Below are positions 23,901-48,753 of a stretch of 64,000 nt of DNA, piece by piece. The translations under genes were made by a program, and so were the position numbers. The notes below the pieces were generated by a model. That model did no database searches and had not been told where the DNA came from. It was given only the letters and a program-made list of their open reading frames with translations. Each line of letters opens with the position of its first letter. Position 1 is the first letter of the stretch. The DNA is from Zoroaster sp. YZ-2022 (Eukaryota; Echinodermata; Asteroidea; Forcipulatida; Zoroasteridae). The DNA lies in NCBI GenBank assembly GCA_029582265.1, contig CM055823.1:27516569-27580568 (forward strand). The letters run 5' to 3'.

Positions 23901-24242
23901 ACTTTTGTTTTGTCTTACTCCATCATACACAGCCCTCTACCGATGAATTCTGTACCCCGTGAACGTCCGCCGATGCGCGACGAAATGGTCTTCAAGACTC
24001 CGGTCAAGGAGCCCGTCCGCTGGCCAGAGCAGTTTCCCCGTGTCCCCCACAACGGCATCAAGTCCACCATGACGACCTCATATGGCCCTCCATCCGACCC
24101 TAAAAACCGAGAGCTGTTTTCTTGCCCCGTTGACACCCCATGGGTAATTCCGAAATCTGGTCCACAGCAGACATTCTCTGTTCCCTCAATGTACAACACA
24201 GAATACCAAACATATGCAAGTGGCAAACCCATTTCGATATAG
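17859..24242 (+). CDS. Putative ciliary/axonemal microtubule-associated protein (five exons)
   Basis: Exons 17859-17954, 19240-19422, 20328-20498, 21655-21854 and 23933-24242 join in phase (0, 0, 0, 2) with GT-AG borders into 319 residues. The protein has no signal peptide or membrane segment. It is rich in Pro, Tyr, His and Lys and low in predicted order. It has scattered short motifs such as FTTTTGETHDY (about 53-63), QTQPGVDYSTI (about 121-131) and MTTSYGPP (about 264-271), and a Tyr/Ser/Pro-rich tail. This composition and the T-x-Y/S-Y-G-P style are typical of ciliary or sperm microtubule inner proteins and SAXO-type stabilisers, which bind tubulin in axonemal doublets. I do not recognise a specific orthologue. 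Two RFX-like half-sites upstream agree with a ciliary role. Introns hold repeats only. Gene structure is confident; function is inference. Confidence 0.8.
19240..19422 (+). CDS. Exon 2 of the putative axonemal protein gene
   Basis: It encodes 61 residues, including PPELAKQDEIIKPFTTTTGE and NPEHHKAPGHWNAHYNKDLR. The acceptor at ...CTGACAACAG follows a T-rich tract. The donor is AAA|GTAAGT. The alternative AG seven bases later would break phase. Confidence 0.85.
19560..19760 (+). repeat. Interspersed repeat, copy in intron 2
   Basis: The segment containing ATTCATTGCTCAAAATCTCC and GTTTCCAATCCTCACTTGAC recurs in reverse orientation at 43195-43410. The matching short peptide frames at both places are by-products of this repeat. 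Confidence 0.7.
20042..20268. repeat. 35-37 bp minisatellite, about seven copies
   Basis: The unit contains GACACCTGTCTCCAGAGCCC followed by CTACCTCTGTCTTATA. It lies in intron 2, 60 bp before exon 3. Units vary by one or two bases in length. Confidence 0.9.
20328..20498 (+). CDS. Exon 3 of the putative axonemal protein gene
   Basis: It encodes 57 residues starting LQNRPWRKPLTMGNQESEVQ and ending KNMPAPIK. The acceptor is TTGATGTAG after a pyrimidine-rich tract. The donor is AAG|GTAAAT. Confidence 0.85.
20760..21630. repeat. 157-bp tandem repeat in dimeric higher-order form
   Basis: About 5.5 units fill most of intron 3. Each unit contains CCCATAGACTTGTGTATTAG and TTCTTGTCGAGTTCCCTGAC. Two unit types alternate strictly: one has ATGAAAATAATAG and TATTTTGGACATGAG, the other ATGAAAGTAATAG and TAATTTGGACACAAG. 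The array therefore grew by duplication of a 314-bp dimer. Minus-strand open frames here are by-products. Confidence 0.93.
21655..21854 (+). CDS. Exon 4 of the putative axonemal protein gene
   Basis: It encodes 66 codons plus two bases. Segments are DNLPKYKPSLVRDDGALQLL, YVPTSHQVHKRFSRHELGGY and TYWRCEDYPQAWGHGTK. The donor AA|GTGAGT leaves phase 2, completed as Asn by the first base of exon 5. Confidence 0.88.
22021..22834 (+). mobile_element. Tc1/mariner-type transposon with ~235-bp inverted repeats
   Basis: The left arm begins TACTACCGGAATAAAG at 22021. The right arm is its inverse, ending CTTTATTCCGGTAGTA at 22834. The arms (about 22021-22257 and 22599-22834) match over roughly 235 bp with few changes. 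Flanking TA is consistent with TA target choice. A broken transposase C-terminal region lies between them. The element sits in intron 4 of the gene at 17859-24242, in the same orientation. Confidence 0.9.
22250..22636 (+). pseudogene. Tc1-like transposase C-terminal remnant
   Basis: It reads LIQRQGRNITLQQDNACPHV, then DRVVTDFLRQQNIRYSL. A frame shift at the SPDL..PIEH region follows, then a second frame through ELGQALVQTWNNIPQAFFNR and RRCQACINANGGHTRY to a stop at 22636. QQDNA and PIEH hold the second Asp and the Glu of the DDE triad. The first Asp and the DNA-binding half are missing, so the protein is dead. The last ~12 codons lie inside the right inverted repeat. Confidence 0.85.
23124..23196 (+). 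other. tRNA-like Pol III promoter fragment
   Basis: GCTCGGTGGTTGAGAGGGTT resembles an A box region, and GGTTCGAATCCCGG is a perfect B box about 45 bp later. No full cloverleaf forms, so a decayed tRNA-derived SINE head is likely. Confidence 0.35.
23933..24242 (+). CDS. Exon 5 (last) of the putative axonemal protein gene
   Basis: After the shared Asn codon it encodes 102 residues: PLPMNSVPRERPPMRDEMVF near its start, STMTTSYGPPSDPKNRELF in the middle, and MYNTEYQTYASGKPISI at the end, with stop TAG at 24240. The acceptor is CATCATACACAG. The upstream open frame back to 23619 is intron. Confidence 0.87.
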
Positions 24243-24598
24243 CATTCTTTTGTTTTTTAAATCGATTGTAAATATTTATAAACTTTTTATATTTTATAAG
24301 TTTTATTATGCAGTGGCCTAGGCTAGGTTTTCTGGTTTGATGGGTTGCCCCTTTAATGCCCAAATGGGTGGGGATCTTCTCCGACCCGTAGGTGAAGGCA
24401 CTTCGGGGTGTGGACTGCAAGTTAATACTGCCTTATAAAGAAGCCATGTTTTGCTTTTGAGTTTAGGAATTGCCTATTACAAAATCCTCTGCCACTTCCA
24501 TGTACATAATTATTATGGTTATTATTTTAATTATTATTATTCCGTCCAAAGTCCTCAGATATTCAGAAATTATTTAAAAATTAAATGTTCATAGTCAA
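24243..24598. other. 3' flank of the axonemal-type gene
   Basis: AT-rich. No canonical AATAAA was found near the stop; TATATTTTATAAG near 24290 is the closest A/T element. Nothing else is supported before the SINE. Confidence 0.3.
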
Positions 24599-24599
24599 G

Positions 24600-24943
24600 A
24601 TAATAATAATAATATAGACTTATATGGCGCACGTATCCACCATACTGGTGCTCAAGGCGCTGTACATTATTACCCCTGCTCATCAGGTACATAAATCATT
24701 CCTGAAACTATCTCGGCTCCCTGGGGAGTATACAGCTCAATTGCTGCCATTTCAGCGCATATAGGGCTAATCAAACACAACAACCAACTCTGCCCTCACA
24801 GGTACCCATTTACCCCTGGGTGGAGAGAAGCAATTATGGTTAAGTGTCTTGCTCAAGGACACAAGTACCCCAGTCGTGGTTGGGATTCGCACCCACATTC
24901 TGACGACTCGGCCATCAGAATACAAATCCGACTATGGCACTCC
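24600..24943 (-). mobile_element. SINE copy 3, full length
   Basis: Read on the minus strand it ends in (ATT)n at 24600-24612 and has the tail GCGCCATATAAGTC. Its tRNA-like start near 24943 is diverged (GGAGTGCCATAG...). The B box is changed to GGGTGCGAATCCC by one insertion-like difference. Confidence 0.85.
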
Positions 24944-24954
24944 AGATGTAGAAA

Positions 24955-25287
24955 TTAACCCTAACCTTCCCAAATCCTCTTTGCTAAAGTGAAGGATTTT
25001 GGAGGATTGAGGTTATTAGGCATACTTGCCTTTCCATGGTACATGTACATCCATGTTTGTTGTAGTGATTGCAAGGTCAGTGCTTGGGTCGATCAGTGGA
25101 CACTGTTTATTGCTCCATGCATGCAGGGAGGGTCCCTGGCCATGTACATGTATCACAGATTAGAAACCATGTGCTTGCTTTACTACTGAAGGATTTTGGA
25201 GGATTCAGGTTATGTGTAAGCATATGGGCCTACGGAGTTAGGAAGGATTCAGGTTATGTGTAAGCAAATGGGAGTTAGGAAGGATTG
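24955..25287 (-). mobile_element. MITE-like repeat, family D copy 2
   Basis: Starts TTAACCCTAACCTTCCC and contains AAGGATTTTGGAGGATT at both sides. It matches copy 1 (5000-5490) in reverse orientation, with fewer 42-bp units. It abuts SINE copy 3 within about 12 bp. Confidence 0.65.
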
Positions 25288-25360
25288 ATATTTCAGGGTG
25301 CCGCTAAGCAGCAAATTCTTTGGGCACTTTACATTTTCAATTTGATAACACTGCATACAC

Positions 25361-25952
25361 TTAAAGGGACAGTATCGTCACGATCAGAGCAGACTGTCGA
25401 CAGAGCATGGAATCAATGACCTAGTTTAAGATTATTATAATAATAATAATAATAATAATAATGTGTGTACTTATATAGCGCACGTATCCACCAACTGAGT
25501 GGTGCTCAAGGCGCATTATATTATTACCCCTGCTCATAAGGCTCATAAGGCTCATAAATCATTCCTGAAACCATCTCAGCTCCCTGGGGAGTATACAGCT
25601 CAATTGCTGCCATTACAGCGCATATAGGGCTAATCAACCAACTCTGCCCTCACAGGTACCCATTTAACCCCTGGGTGGAGAGAAGCAATTATGGTTAAGT
25701 GTCTTGCTCAAGGACACAAGTGTCACGGCCGGGATTCGAACCCACATTCTGCTGCTAACACCTGAACTTGAGTCCGGTAAACTAGACCGCTCGGCCACGA
25801 CACTCCAGATTAGCACATGGACTTAAAATTACCGGCTCGTTTATGCAGCAGCAACGGTAATATGAATTTATCATTATGGTAGTTACTGAGTTAATCTAAA
25901 ACTAACATTCCGATTCCATGCCCTGTTGATCGTGACGATACTGCCCCTTTAA
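25361..25952 (+). mobile_element. Family E MITE copy 2, split by a SINE
   Basis: The left part 25361-25434 starts TTAAAGGGACAGTATCGTCA. The right part 25807-25952 ends GACGATACTGCCCCTTTAA. TTAA lies at both outer borders. The interruption is SINE copy 4. Confidence 0.88.
25435..25806 (-). mobile_element. SINE copy 4, full length, inserted in a MITE
   Basis: On the minus strand it starts GGAGTGTCGTGGCCGAGCGG and has B box GGTTCGAATCCCGG. It ends in (ATT)n. AGATTA stands on both sides (25429-25434 and 25807-25812) and is a target-site duplication, because the uninterrupted MITE copies contain it once. This fixes both ends of the SINE. Confidence 0.95.
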
Positions 25953-26014
25953 GCATAGAAAAAGGCATCTAATAACAATACAATCCATGTAGAATGCTTA
26001 CGACATAAAACACA

Positions 26015-26416
26015 ATAAAGGGGGCCACTTTCCTACCGTCACGTTAACCAGTTTTTCTAATGGTTGTAATTTTTTTTTTTAATATCCGAAACCACCAAAA
26101 AAGAATTTCAACATTTGAATAGACATGCATGCTTATCCTAAAGATAATTTGAGTTGATTATTACTATTTTTTTAATTACCCTAAAATTTCTATCAACAAA
26201 TGGACGGAAAAGTGCAGTAACTTTTTCCGACCAATTTTTATGGAAATTTGAGGGTAAAAAAATCAATACAATAAATGAACTCAAATTAGTTCTAGTATAA
26301 GCCTGCATGTCCATTCACATGTTGAAACACTTTTCGGTCGGTTTCAGGTACTTAAAAATAAATAACAACCATTGGAAAAACTGCTAACGTGACGGATGCA
26401 AAGTGGCCCCCTTTAT
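26015..26416. mobile_element. Palindromic MITE, AAAGGGGGCC ends
   Basis: The left end ATAAAGGGGGCCACTTTCC and right end AAGTGGCCCCCTTTAT are inverted. Subterminal GTCACGTTAACCAGTTTTTC/CCATTGGAAAAACTGCTAA continue the repeat to about 50 bp. The interior also has inverted CATTTGAATAGACATGCATG/CATGTCCATTCACATG. Confidence 0.8.
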
Positions 26417-26815
26417 TATGTCTTATGCACCAAACCATATTTACTTCCTAACCTCCTGAAATATGCTTACAACTAGTCAGCAGAAAAAGTGTGGTTAGAA
26501 GTGCTATGAAATTCCCACCTTGGTTTGATGCATTTTGCAACGCATCACACAAATGTAATAATTGATGACAGTTGTCTGATAAGCATTTTTTTAAAATAAG
26601 AATACATGTTTTATTTAAATCAAACTGTATATTGTGTACTAAATATGCCTCATTTATTAAATGAAAGAGAAATTGTTGAATACACAAGAAAAAATGTCAA
26701 TAATAAAACTGTTGTACCGATAAAAAGTGAAGTTGTGTAATTCTTGCAAATTAATAATACTTGAATGTTCTACAATCGTAACAAGTGATTTTTATAATAA
26801 ACATGTAAAGCACTT
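26417..26815. other. Non-genic stretch, nothing recognised
   Basis: No supported gene. The minus-strand open frame at 26448-26687 has no family features. Confidence 0.35.
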
Positions 26816-27110
26816 TAACCCTTCTGTGACTGCAAGGGTCAAAATCAGTCAAAATGTTGATATACTTGCCAAGGTATATGTAGTGCACTTAAAAAGTCAA
26901 ACACTGTCAAACCTCACGTGTAGGTAGGACATTTACAGGTCAAAATGAGTGGACCGTGATGGTTGTCTGGTATTGTTCAGGGTGGTCAAAATGACAGTAA
27001 AAACCAGCCAAAAATGCCCCCGTGTGCACATTTGGGTCAACAGTCAAAACAGGACTGATTTAGACCTCTATAGCTACTTGCCACAAAAATGCAGCTACAG
27101 TAGGAGGGTT
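26816..27110 (-). mobile_element. MITE, family B copy 2
   Basis: Inverse of 1940-2238: shared words include TTTTTGGCTGGTTTTTACTG (read on the minus strand) and GTATATCAACATTTTGACTG. It ends near GTAGGAGGG at 27099-27107. Confidence 0.65.
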
Positions 27111-27284
27111 TATGAATTAATAGCATACCAAACGACTTGTCCCGAGTCTATAAATGTGACAGCGTTTTCTGGGTAGGTTCTAGGACCAAGTTCAGATCGG
27201 TATAGTATTTTTATTAAAAAATAAATTCTTAAAAGTTCTGTCCTAAGTAATTTGTTCATGTCCCCCCCTCTCCATCCCCATTAT

Positions 27285-27480
27285 TTCTTCTCAAATTCAG
27301 ACACATATACAACTAATTTAAAGTCCTCTAGCAAAGGTTTCTATTCTGCAGCACCTGGTCTTTGGAATGGTCTACCATATGTCTTTCACCATGCCGTATT
27401 GCTTAAATCCAAGTCATTGCTTAAAACCCAAATTTTTAATCATCATACATTTTTGCTTTGTTTTTCCAGTTTGCTGTAAA
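27285..27480 (+). pseudogene. LINE ORF2 C-terminal fragment before (ATT)n
   Basis: The frame reads SSSKGFYSAAPGLWNGLPY and later LLKSKSLLKTQIFNHH, matching the '...AaP.lWN.LP......F+..LKT..F' end of L2/CR1-like ORF2. The following sequence GAGCGCTTTAAAAATGCCATT leads straight into (ATT)n. The rest of the LINE is absent. Confidence 0.65.
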
Positions 27481-27518
27481 GCGCTGTGATACCTCATGTA
27501 AGAGCGCTTTAAAAATGC

Positions 27519-27636
<118 letters not shown>

Positions 27637-27639
27637 ATC

Positions 27640-27895
27640 ATAAGCTTTATACTAAGACCAAAAAAAATTTTTTTTGTTTTTTTTTTTTTTTTTTTCCCAT
27701 GACACATGTACACCCGGTTATTGGAACCAGATTAAAGTATATGACGGCTAAGAGAGGCCTCACAAAATGGGCAACCGTTCATACCCCTATGTGAAAAAGT
27801 CGTTTAAAATACAGCACGGCAGAATTCTAATCAATCCAGCAATTTTGGTGGCAACTGGACATCGTTTCATAGCAAAAAATAAATAAATAAACAAA
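27640..27895 (-). repeat. Interspersed repeat with CATACCCCTATGTG motif, copy 1
   Basis: Contains AAGCTTTATACTAAGACC, a T run, CTAAGAGAGGCC and CATACCCCTATGTGAAAAAG, then CAGCAATTTTGGTGGCAACT. The same order is seen at 62060-62215, and partly at 31868-31913 plus 32265-32340. Confidence 0.65.
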
Positions 27896-28119
27896 TAAAA
27901 AATAAAAACTCAAAATGCTGACGCGTGGGTCTGAGAAATTGGAGAATTTTTTGGCCTAAGAAAGATGTACATGACCTTTGGTCAGTTATAATAATTTCTG
28001 CTCCCACTTTAAAAACTCCAATTGATGCCGGGGAAGAACAGTGATAATCTCTGATCTGGATACCCTGGTAATTACAAACTAGGCCTAAATAATAGTGCAT
28101 TACTTGAATAATCTAGTAC

Positions 28120-28288
28120 ACAGGACCTATGGCTTAACGTCCCATCCGAAGGACGAAGCAATTATGGTTAAGTGTCTTGCTCAAGGACACAAGAGTCAAG
28201 ACCGGCCAGGCAGGGACTTGAACCCACATTCTGACAACACCTGAACTTGAGTCCGATGCACCATATACCGCTCGGCCACGACACTCCA
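28120..28288 (-). mobile_element. SINE copy 5, variant subfamily, in the PTGR1 3' flank
   Basis: The minus strand starts GGAGTGTCGTGGCCGAGCGG. It has a changed B box region (GGTTCAAGTCCC), and the centre is cut to GCTTCGTCCTTCGGATGGGA. The tail is absent. It ends 13 bp beyond the PTGR1 stop codon, so it probably forms part of the PTGR1 3' UTR. Confidence 0.8.
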
Positions 28289-28301
28289 CTTATATCCATC
28301 A

Positions 28302-43579
<15,278 letters not shown>

Positions 43580-43631
43580 TTTTTTCAAGTCAAGCTAGCT
43601 ACGATCCTTACTAATCTCTATGCTAATACTT

Positions 43632-43740
43632 AAGTAAGACTAATTGCAGTGACACCATGTGAAATTCTCAATTGAGTAGTAATAAGTTCTGAAAAGAACT
43701 GGAGGTACAACTCGATGTTTCGATCAGTGTGCGCTCTGAC
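43632..43740 (-). mobile_element. Penelope-type terminal repeat, diverged copy
   Basis: TAAGTAAGACTAATTGCAGT, CAATTGAGTAGTAATAAG and CTCGATGTTTCGATCAGTG match the copies at 31690 and 49552. The ribozyme-like core is destroyed after GCTCTGAC. It lies just upstream of PTGR1 exon 1. Confidence 0.6.
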
Positions 43741-43744
43741 ATGA

Positions 43745-44700
43745 TCTGATCATGGAGGAAGAACCACCATGATCTGATCGATCGTCCTATCCATATCCTC
43801 TACTCTCGCGCCGGCACGCCTCAGGGGGGGGGGGGGGCGGGCCTAGGCACAGCGCGCATACATTAACCAATGAGGGACCTTCTCTAGCCTCTGATAGAGG
43901 GCGACCTTCCGTTTGCGACGTCATCTGCATGCTTAAGTAATAGTACTCCTGTCTACGTAATAAGGCCAAAAAGATGTCGAGTTGCCCTCCACCGACCGAC
44001 CCAAAAGTGCTGAAATCTCGGGTCGGTTTTTTTTTCTTTTTTTTCTTTTTTTTCCCCCGTCATTCATAGGCCTATTTATTAATGAAACTTACCAATTTTA
44101 TGTGTATAAAACATAATACGTTTGATTTTTGAAATTTTCCACTTCAAATTTACCGGTACCCAAGACTCAATCTACATGTTTTCAAATCGAATGGCCCCGG
44201 CCCTCACATGGTGCACTGCCTTCGCGCACACTGTGTGCAAACGATTGCAACTCAAATCTACACGTTATCCAATCGAATGGCCCCTCACATGTTTTATTTT
44301 TCAAAGTCAAATTTCAGAAGTTTGAAGTCAAGAACTCAAAATATAAACAAAACAAAACCTGTGTTTAACAGTACAACAAAAATGCTTGGGATATTTTTAT
44401 TCTGAAGCAAAATTCCTTGCTGATAGGTATACAAATCTCTTAATATGTCAACCAATGGGATGCATAAAGTTGTTAAGAACAAAAGTGCTAGAAACAAGTG
44501 CATGAAATGTTGAAATAAAGTTGTTGAAAGATTATTATAAAGTTGAATGTGTGATGTCTTTTTATTCTTTAGGTACTTGTGCATACTGCTAGATCATTGT
44601 CTTTGAAAAACATGGTATGTGGTTTCAGTTCCAATGCATTTCAATCTTAAAATGACAGTCAAGGAGAAGAAAAAAAAATCCCGACCGACCGACCCCTTCA
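43745..44700. other. Non-genic stretch upstream of PTGR1
   Basis: A G run near 43826 and TTTTTTTTTCTTTT near 44025. A 60-bp imperfect duplication with ATCGAATGGCCCC words lies at 44175-44290. No gene is supported. Confidence 0.35.
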
Positions 44701-44704
44701 AATA

Positions 44705-45016
44705 TATAAGCCAGGCACTTCGTGTCTGACGTCACTGTGTTTGATCTGGTATTGCGCGGTGCCCAGTTGAGGACCGAGCCAAAAATATAGTTTCCTTTGT
44801 GTTTCCTCTCTTGGAAACAGCTGGGGATCCACTCCATTTTGATTGTGTTTAATTTTGGCGCGACAATTAGCGCTTCAGCTAATTGAATTGTAGCTGTGAC
44901 AACCAGTGAAAATATTACAAAATGATGTCATTTTTTGACGAATTGAGAATTCGTAAATGGGCCTCATGTGATGAGCCTGCACTTGGTGACGTCATACACG
45001 AAGTACCTGGCTTATA
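44705..45016. mobile_element. MITE with ATAAGCCAGG ends
   Basis: TATAAGCCAGGCACTTCGTG at the left and CACGAAGTACCTGGCTTATA at the right, extended by TGACGTCA words on both sides. Non-coding interior. Confidence 0.8.
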
Positions 45017-45289
45017 GCCGCACTCGTTTAGAACACCAAAATCAAGCTATCCTCGGATTCAACCGCAGAGATTCATCCGCGGATTCATCCGCGGATTCAA
45101 TTCAACCGGATACAACGTTGCGGGTTAAAAACCGGATATAGATTCGAAAACCACGATCAGGTTGGCATGATGTATGTGAACGCTGCCCATCCATAGACGG
45201 CGTATACCCACACGGCCGCAGAAACGAGCGCACGCTATTAAGTGTACATGTCCAAGCCCTATCAAATTATCATGACTTCATGAACCATT

Positions 45290-45890
45290 AAACGTGCCAC
45301 AAATTGTTTTAACTTTTGATGATTCGGTCAAACATGCTCGGCATTGTGCAACTAAACTGCATATAGGCCTACTGACGATAATGGTACGTCTTCCAGCGTC
45401 CCTTTAATTGTGAAATATTGATCGTATCACACCAAAACCACGATATAAGTTGAAATGTCAACTTCATAATTCCTTTAAAAAATTACAAAAATGAACATTA
45501 AAGGGGTCACAAATTGTTTTAACCTTTGACGAGTTGGTCATAAATTCTCGGCATTGTGTAACTATATGCATGGCATATACCGACGATAATGGTACATCTT
45601 CTAGCGTCCCTTTAATTATGAAATATTAGTTGTAACATGCCAAAACCACAATATGCCCTAACTTGAAAAGTCAACTTCATAATTCGTTAACAAAAATTAA
45701 CAAAAATGAACATTAAATGGGGCACAAATTGTTTTAACCTTTGAAGACTTGGTCATAAATGCTCGGCATTGTGTATATATACCCGCCTGGCATATACCAA
45801 CTCGAGTTACATCTTGGAGCGTCCCTTTAATCGTATCATGCCAAAACCATGATATGTTCATTTTTGGCACGCCTGCTAGCATGTTTTAAA
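45290..45890. repeat. ~216-bp tandem repeat, three diverged copies
   Basis: The blocks AAATTGTTTTAACCTTTGA, CTCGGCATTGTG, GCGTCCCTTTAAT and AAATGAACATTAAA recur at about 45300, 45516 and 45725. Copies differ by many substitutions, so the array is old. Confidence 0.8.
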
Positions 45891-46257
45891 GGGAATGTCC
45901 AACATTGGGTTTTGGTAGCGTACGTTCATTTCAACCTTTTAATGGTTTTCAATAAATATATCAATAAACTGACCTGTGAAATTTTCTTCACAACAATGTG
46001 GTCACTTTATTGAGAAAAAGGACAAAAAGGTGTCTTTTATGTTTTTTAAAGAGTTTTTGTCAGTTACCGTCCAGCAATAAGTTGCTTGACGTCAACGTGT
46101 TGTAAATTCGTCATGTTTTCTCTTAGATGAAAGCATTTCAGATGAGTTATTTCCGAGGAATTATCCTTGTTCACCTACTTCACACCGTACTAAGTTTTTA
46201 AACTCAGGCGACTCACTGATTCGTTACCAATGTTGAACTGTCCCTTATGTCGACAGG

Positions 46258-46605
46258 CAGTGGGCGTAGCCAGGAGTTTCAGAGTGGGGGGGGGGGGAAA
46301 CTCATATGAACAGACAAATTTACTTCGTTCCCCCAAAAAACAAACAAATGGTCGCTTGGGGGCGCCAATTATATTTTTGCACTCAGTTTTTGCATGCACG
46401 CCCAGGTGAATTTATTTCCACTCCACCCCCCGCCCAAATACCACTTTATGTACCCTTTTTCTTTTCTTTTTTCTCCTTTTTAATTTTTTTTATAAGCCAC
46501 TGTTTGTGAATTTACCTTCAAGTTTGTAAATTTACCGACATACACTATTTTGCCAACACGGTGGAGGAGGAAGCTCCCTGCCACCCCTTTCGGATACGCC
46601 ACTAG
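46258..46605. mobile_element. MITE-like repeat, GTGGCGTAGCC family
   Basis: CAGTGGGCGTAGCCAGGAG and inverse TTTCGGATACGCCACTAG enclose a G run, C runs and T-rich sequence. Diverged relative of 42915-43150. Confidence 0.5.
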
Positions 46606-46805
46606 CTGCAGGAACGGATTGGCTAAATTTATCCGGCTTATATTCAAATTGAAACAACATTTTTTTATTTCAAGGATTCTGTTTTCTTTCAATCTAACCT
46701 GCATGTTCACTGCATACGTTAGCATCTAAGACCTATGCATATTTATTATGCACATGGGCGAGATGCAACAAATACACTGGTCGTTTGCGCAAGTTATTGG
46801 TGTTG

Positions 46806-46920
46806 ACAATATCGTCACTGGGCCAGTAATTTTGTAGTCATTATGTTCAACTTAAACTAGGACACCAATTCCATGACCTGTTGGAAGTCTGCTCTGATCG
46901 TGACGATATTGTCCCCTTAA
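46806..46920 (+). mobile_element. Family E MITE copy 5, internally deleted
   Basis: The left end ACAATATCGTCAC is joined straight to the right half GGGCCAGTAAT...GTGACGATATTGTCC-CCTTAA. Confidence 0.75.
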
Positions 46921-47377
46921 ATATTGCTGCATACGGGTGTTTCTAAAAGAGAACACTATTAAATTGAAGTTTTATTTCATTTCGATTTGAATTTACATTG
47001 GTATTTTATTTTCATTTGTACAATTCAAATTAAACAGTAACAATTTCAGTTACGACTTTGATACATGCGGATTACCCTTAAAAATTAACCAATTAATTTA
47101 TTATAAGACACCTATATCTCCCGCCAAAATACAAAACTATTAAGTAAAAACTAAAATTCTATAAATAACATAGATCATTTACAAAAGAAACATGTTAGTA
47201 AAAACTACCATAAGAAAGCAGGTACATGAGAGTAAACTTTGCAACTTCTCGGCCGCACAATATTCTGTGAAAGAAATAATTGAGGTGTACCATGCCATCC
47301 AATAGAGCATGCGGACCCTCTCGTGGTTGTTTTAAGCAATATTTTGATTAGACTGGTCCCAGTCTTTATCAAGGACA
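46921..47377. other. Non-genic stretch, nothing recognised
   Basis: AT-rich sequence. No supported gene or repeat. Confidence 0.35.
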
Positions 47378-47908
47378 GGGTGCGTTCGAGTAGCTTCCCC
47401 GACTAACCCAAGTACGTCACATGGGTGAGCCCCGAGTACAACCTAATCGAACGAGCATCCCGTTGCTGAACGTTCGTCCTCTTGTGGTCGTTGAAGTGAT
47501 GTGAAGAATGTCAAAGGTCACACGACTTTGTAGGCAAAATATTTACAATGAAACGATCGCAAAATAATTCTTTCCCGGATAAAAAAGGGACTAATGATCT
47601 TATTACTTCTCAGGTTTGTACAAAACAACACATATTTTAGTACAAGAACAGTCTCTACTCACAAATTAATTGTTTAAGAGATGAAAATGTATGTCAAACT
47701 TCACGAAATTCCGCACTGAACACAAAAATGGCGGCCATTCAGAATATTCTCAAAGTGACGTCACGCACGTCACTTCCCCGGGTCTGCCTCAAGTGACCTG
47801 CTTCGCGAGCAGGTTACTTGAAGCTGACCCAGGTAAGCCTCGGCAATGACGTCAGAGGTACTCGAACGCTCCAGTTTCAGACCCTGGGGAAGCTCCTCGA
47901 ACGCACCC
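47378..47908. mobile_element. MITE with GGGTGCGTTCGAG ends
   Basis: GGGTGCGTTCGAGTAGCTTC at 47378 and inverse GAAGCTCCTCGAACGCACCC at 47908. Inner GACGTCA/TGACGTCAC words are also mirrored. Outside it, GACTGGTCCCAGTCTTTATC and inverse-like GGATAAAGACAGG suggest it sits in a second repeat. Confidence 0.8.
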
Positions 47909-48330
47909 ATAGAGACAGGTAGACTGGTCCCCTATCTTTATCCCCAAGGATAAAGACAGGCTCCATGCGTACCACTCAAGGGATTTCATTTGATACGTTG
48001 TGCTGAAGATCAGACGTCACGCTTCAAGGATTCTGATCTCTATACTAACTGGATATGAGATCGCCCAATTGGCTGAATTGGCACCCCAGACGCATCAGAG
48101 AGGCCATCGAGATCGTCAAACACAAGACTGTGCCACAGGACATCGGCTTCTACATCACCGACATTTGGCAACCACTACTACGCAACGGCGGATCTAGGCC
48201 CAAAGTTTAGGGGGGGCCAAATGCTCAGTGGAGGGGCGTATTTGCGAGCGCAAAACGTTTCTGGTGGGGTTTGTTTGTTTTGTGGGTCTAGACGACAATA
48301 CTTGATTTAGTATGAAATTTCAGTGATAAG

Positions 48331-48402
48331 CTTTGGATTTGAACCCGCAACCTTGTGATTGTAGGCTAGGTCCTGCGGTCTAACCACTTGACTAATGCAG
48401 GG
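48331..48402 (-). other. tRNA-like fragment with A and B boxes
   Basis: The minus strand reads TAGTCAAGTGGTTAGACC (A-box-like) and GCGGGTTCAAATCC (B box) about 45 bp apart. The acceptor ends do not pair, so it is a tRNA-derived repeat or pseudogene. Confidence 0.4.
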
Positions 48403-48552
48403 TTTCCGGAAATGCTTAGCTTCTGGTTGCTCTGAGCAGACAAATATTATTCATAAATAGATTAGCTTTTTCCACTGTATATGAGCCCTATAATGGTCGT
48501 TGAAATACCTGTATGGCAAAATGTGGCGATTGGAGGAAACAACAACAATCAG

Positions 48553-48753
48553 TTAAAGCAAGAAACTAAAGTTCAATCGATGGACACCGCTTGTGGCGAA
48601 GTACTCAATAACCCGAGTGGTGGTTGGGAGACGGTCACGATGAGCTTGAAGGAGGATGAGAGACTCCAGGCGATCCTCTCTCATGGTTGAACGCAAAGCA
48701 GTCAGGGTACGCTCCACCTTGGAGAAAATGCGCTCTGACTCTGCATTTGATAC
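48553..48753 (-). pseudogene. hAT transposase C-terminal dimerisation fragment
   Basis: On the minus strand the frame reads VSNAESERIFSKVERTLTAL, RSTMREDRLESLILLQAHRD and RLPTTTRVIEYFATSG, ending at TAA (48555-48553). S-N-A-E-x-E-R-x-F-S followed by L-R..M...RL..L+LL is the hallmark of the hAT dimerisation domain. A stop lies immediately upstream and no catalytic part was found nearby. It overlaps, on the other strand, two meaningless plus-strand frames. Confidence 0.85.

Noticed and set aside
23619..23932. Upstream part of the 207-residue frame before exon 5
   Set aside because: It has intron-like sequence, and the CATCATACACAG acceptor at 23932 joins exon 4 in phase, so only 23933-24242 is coding.
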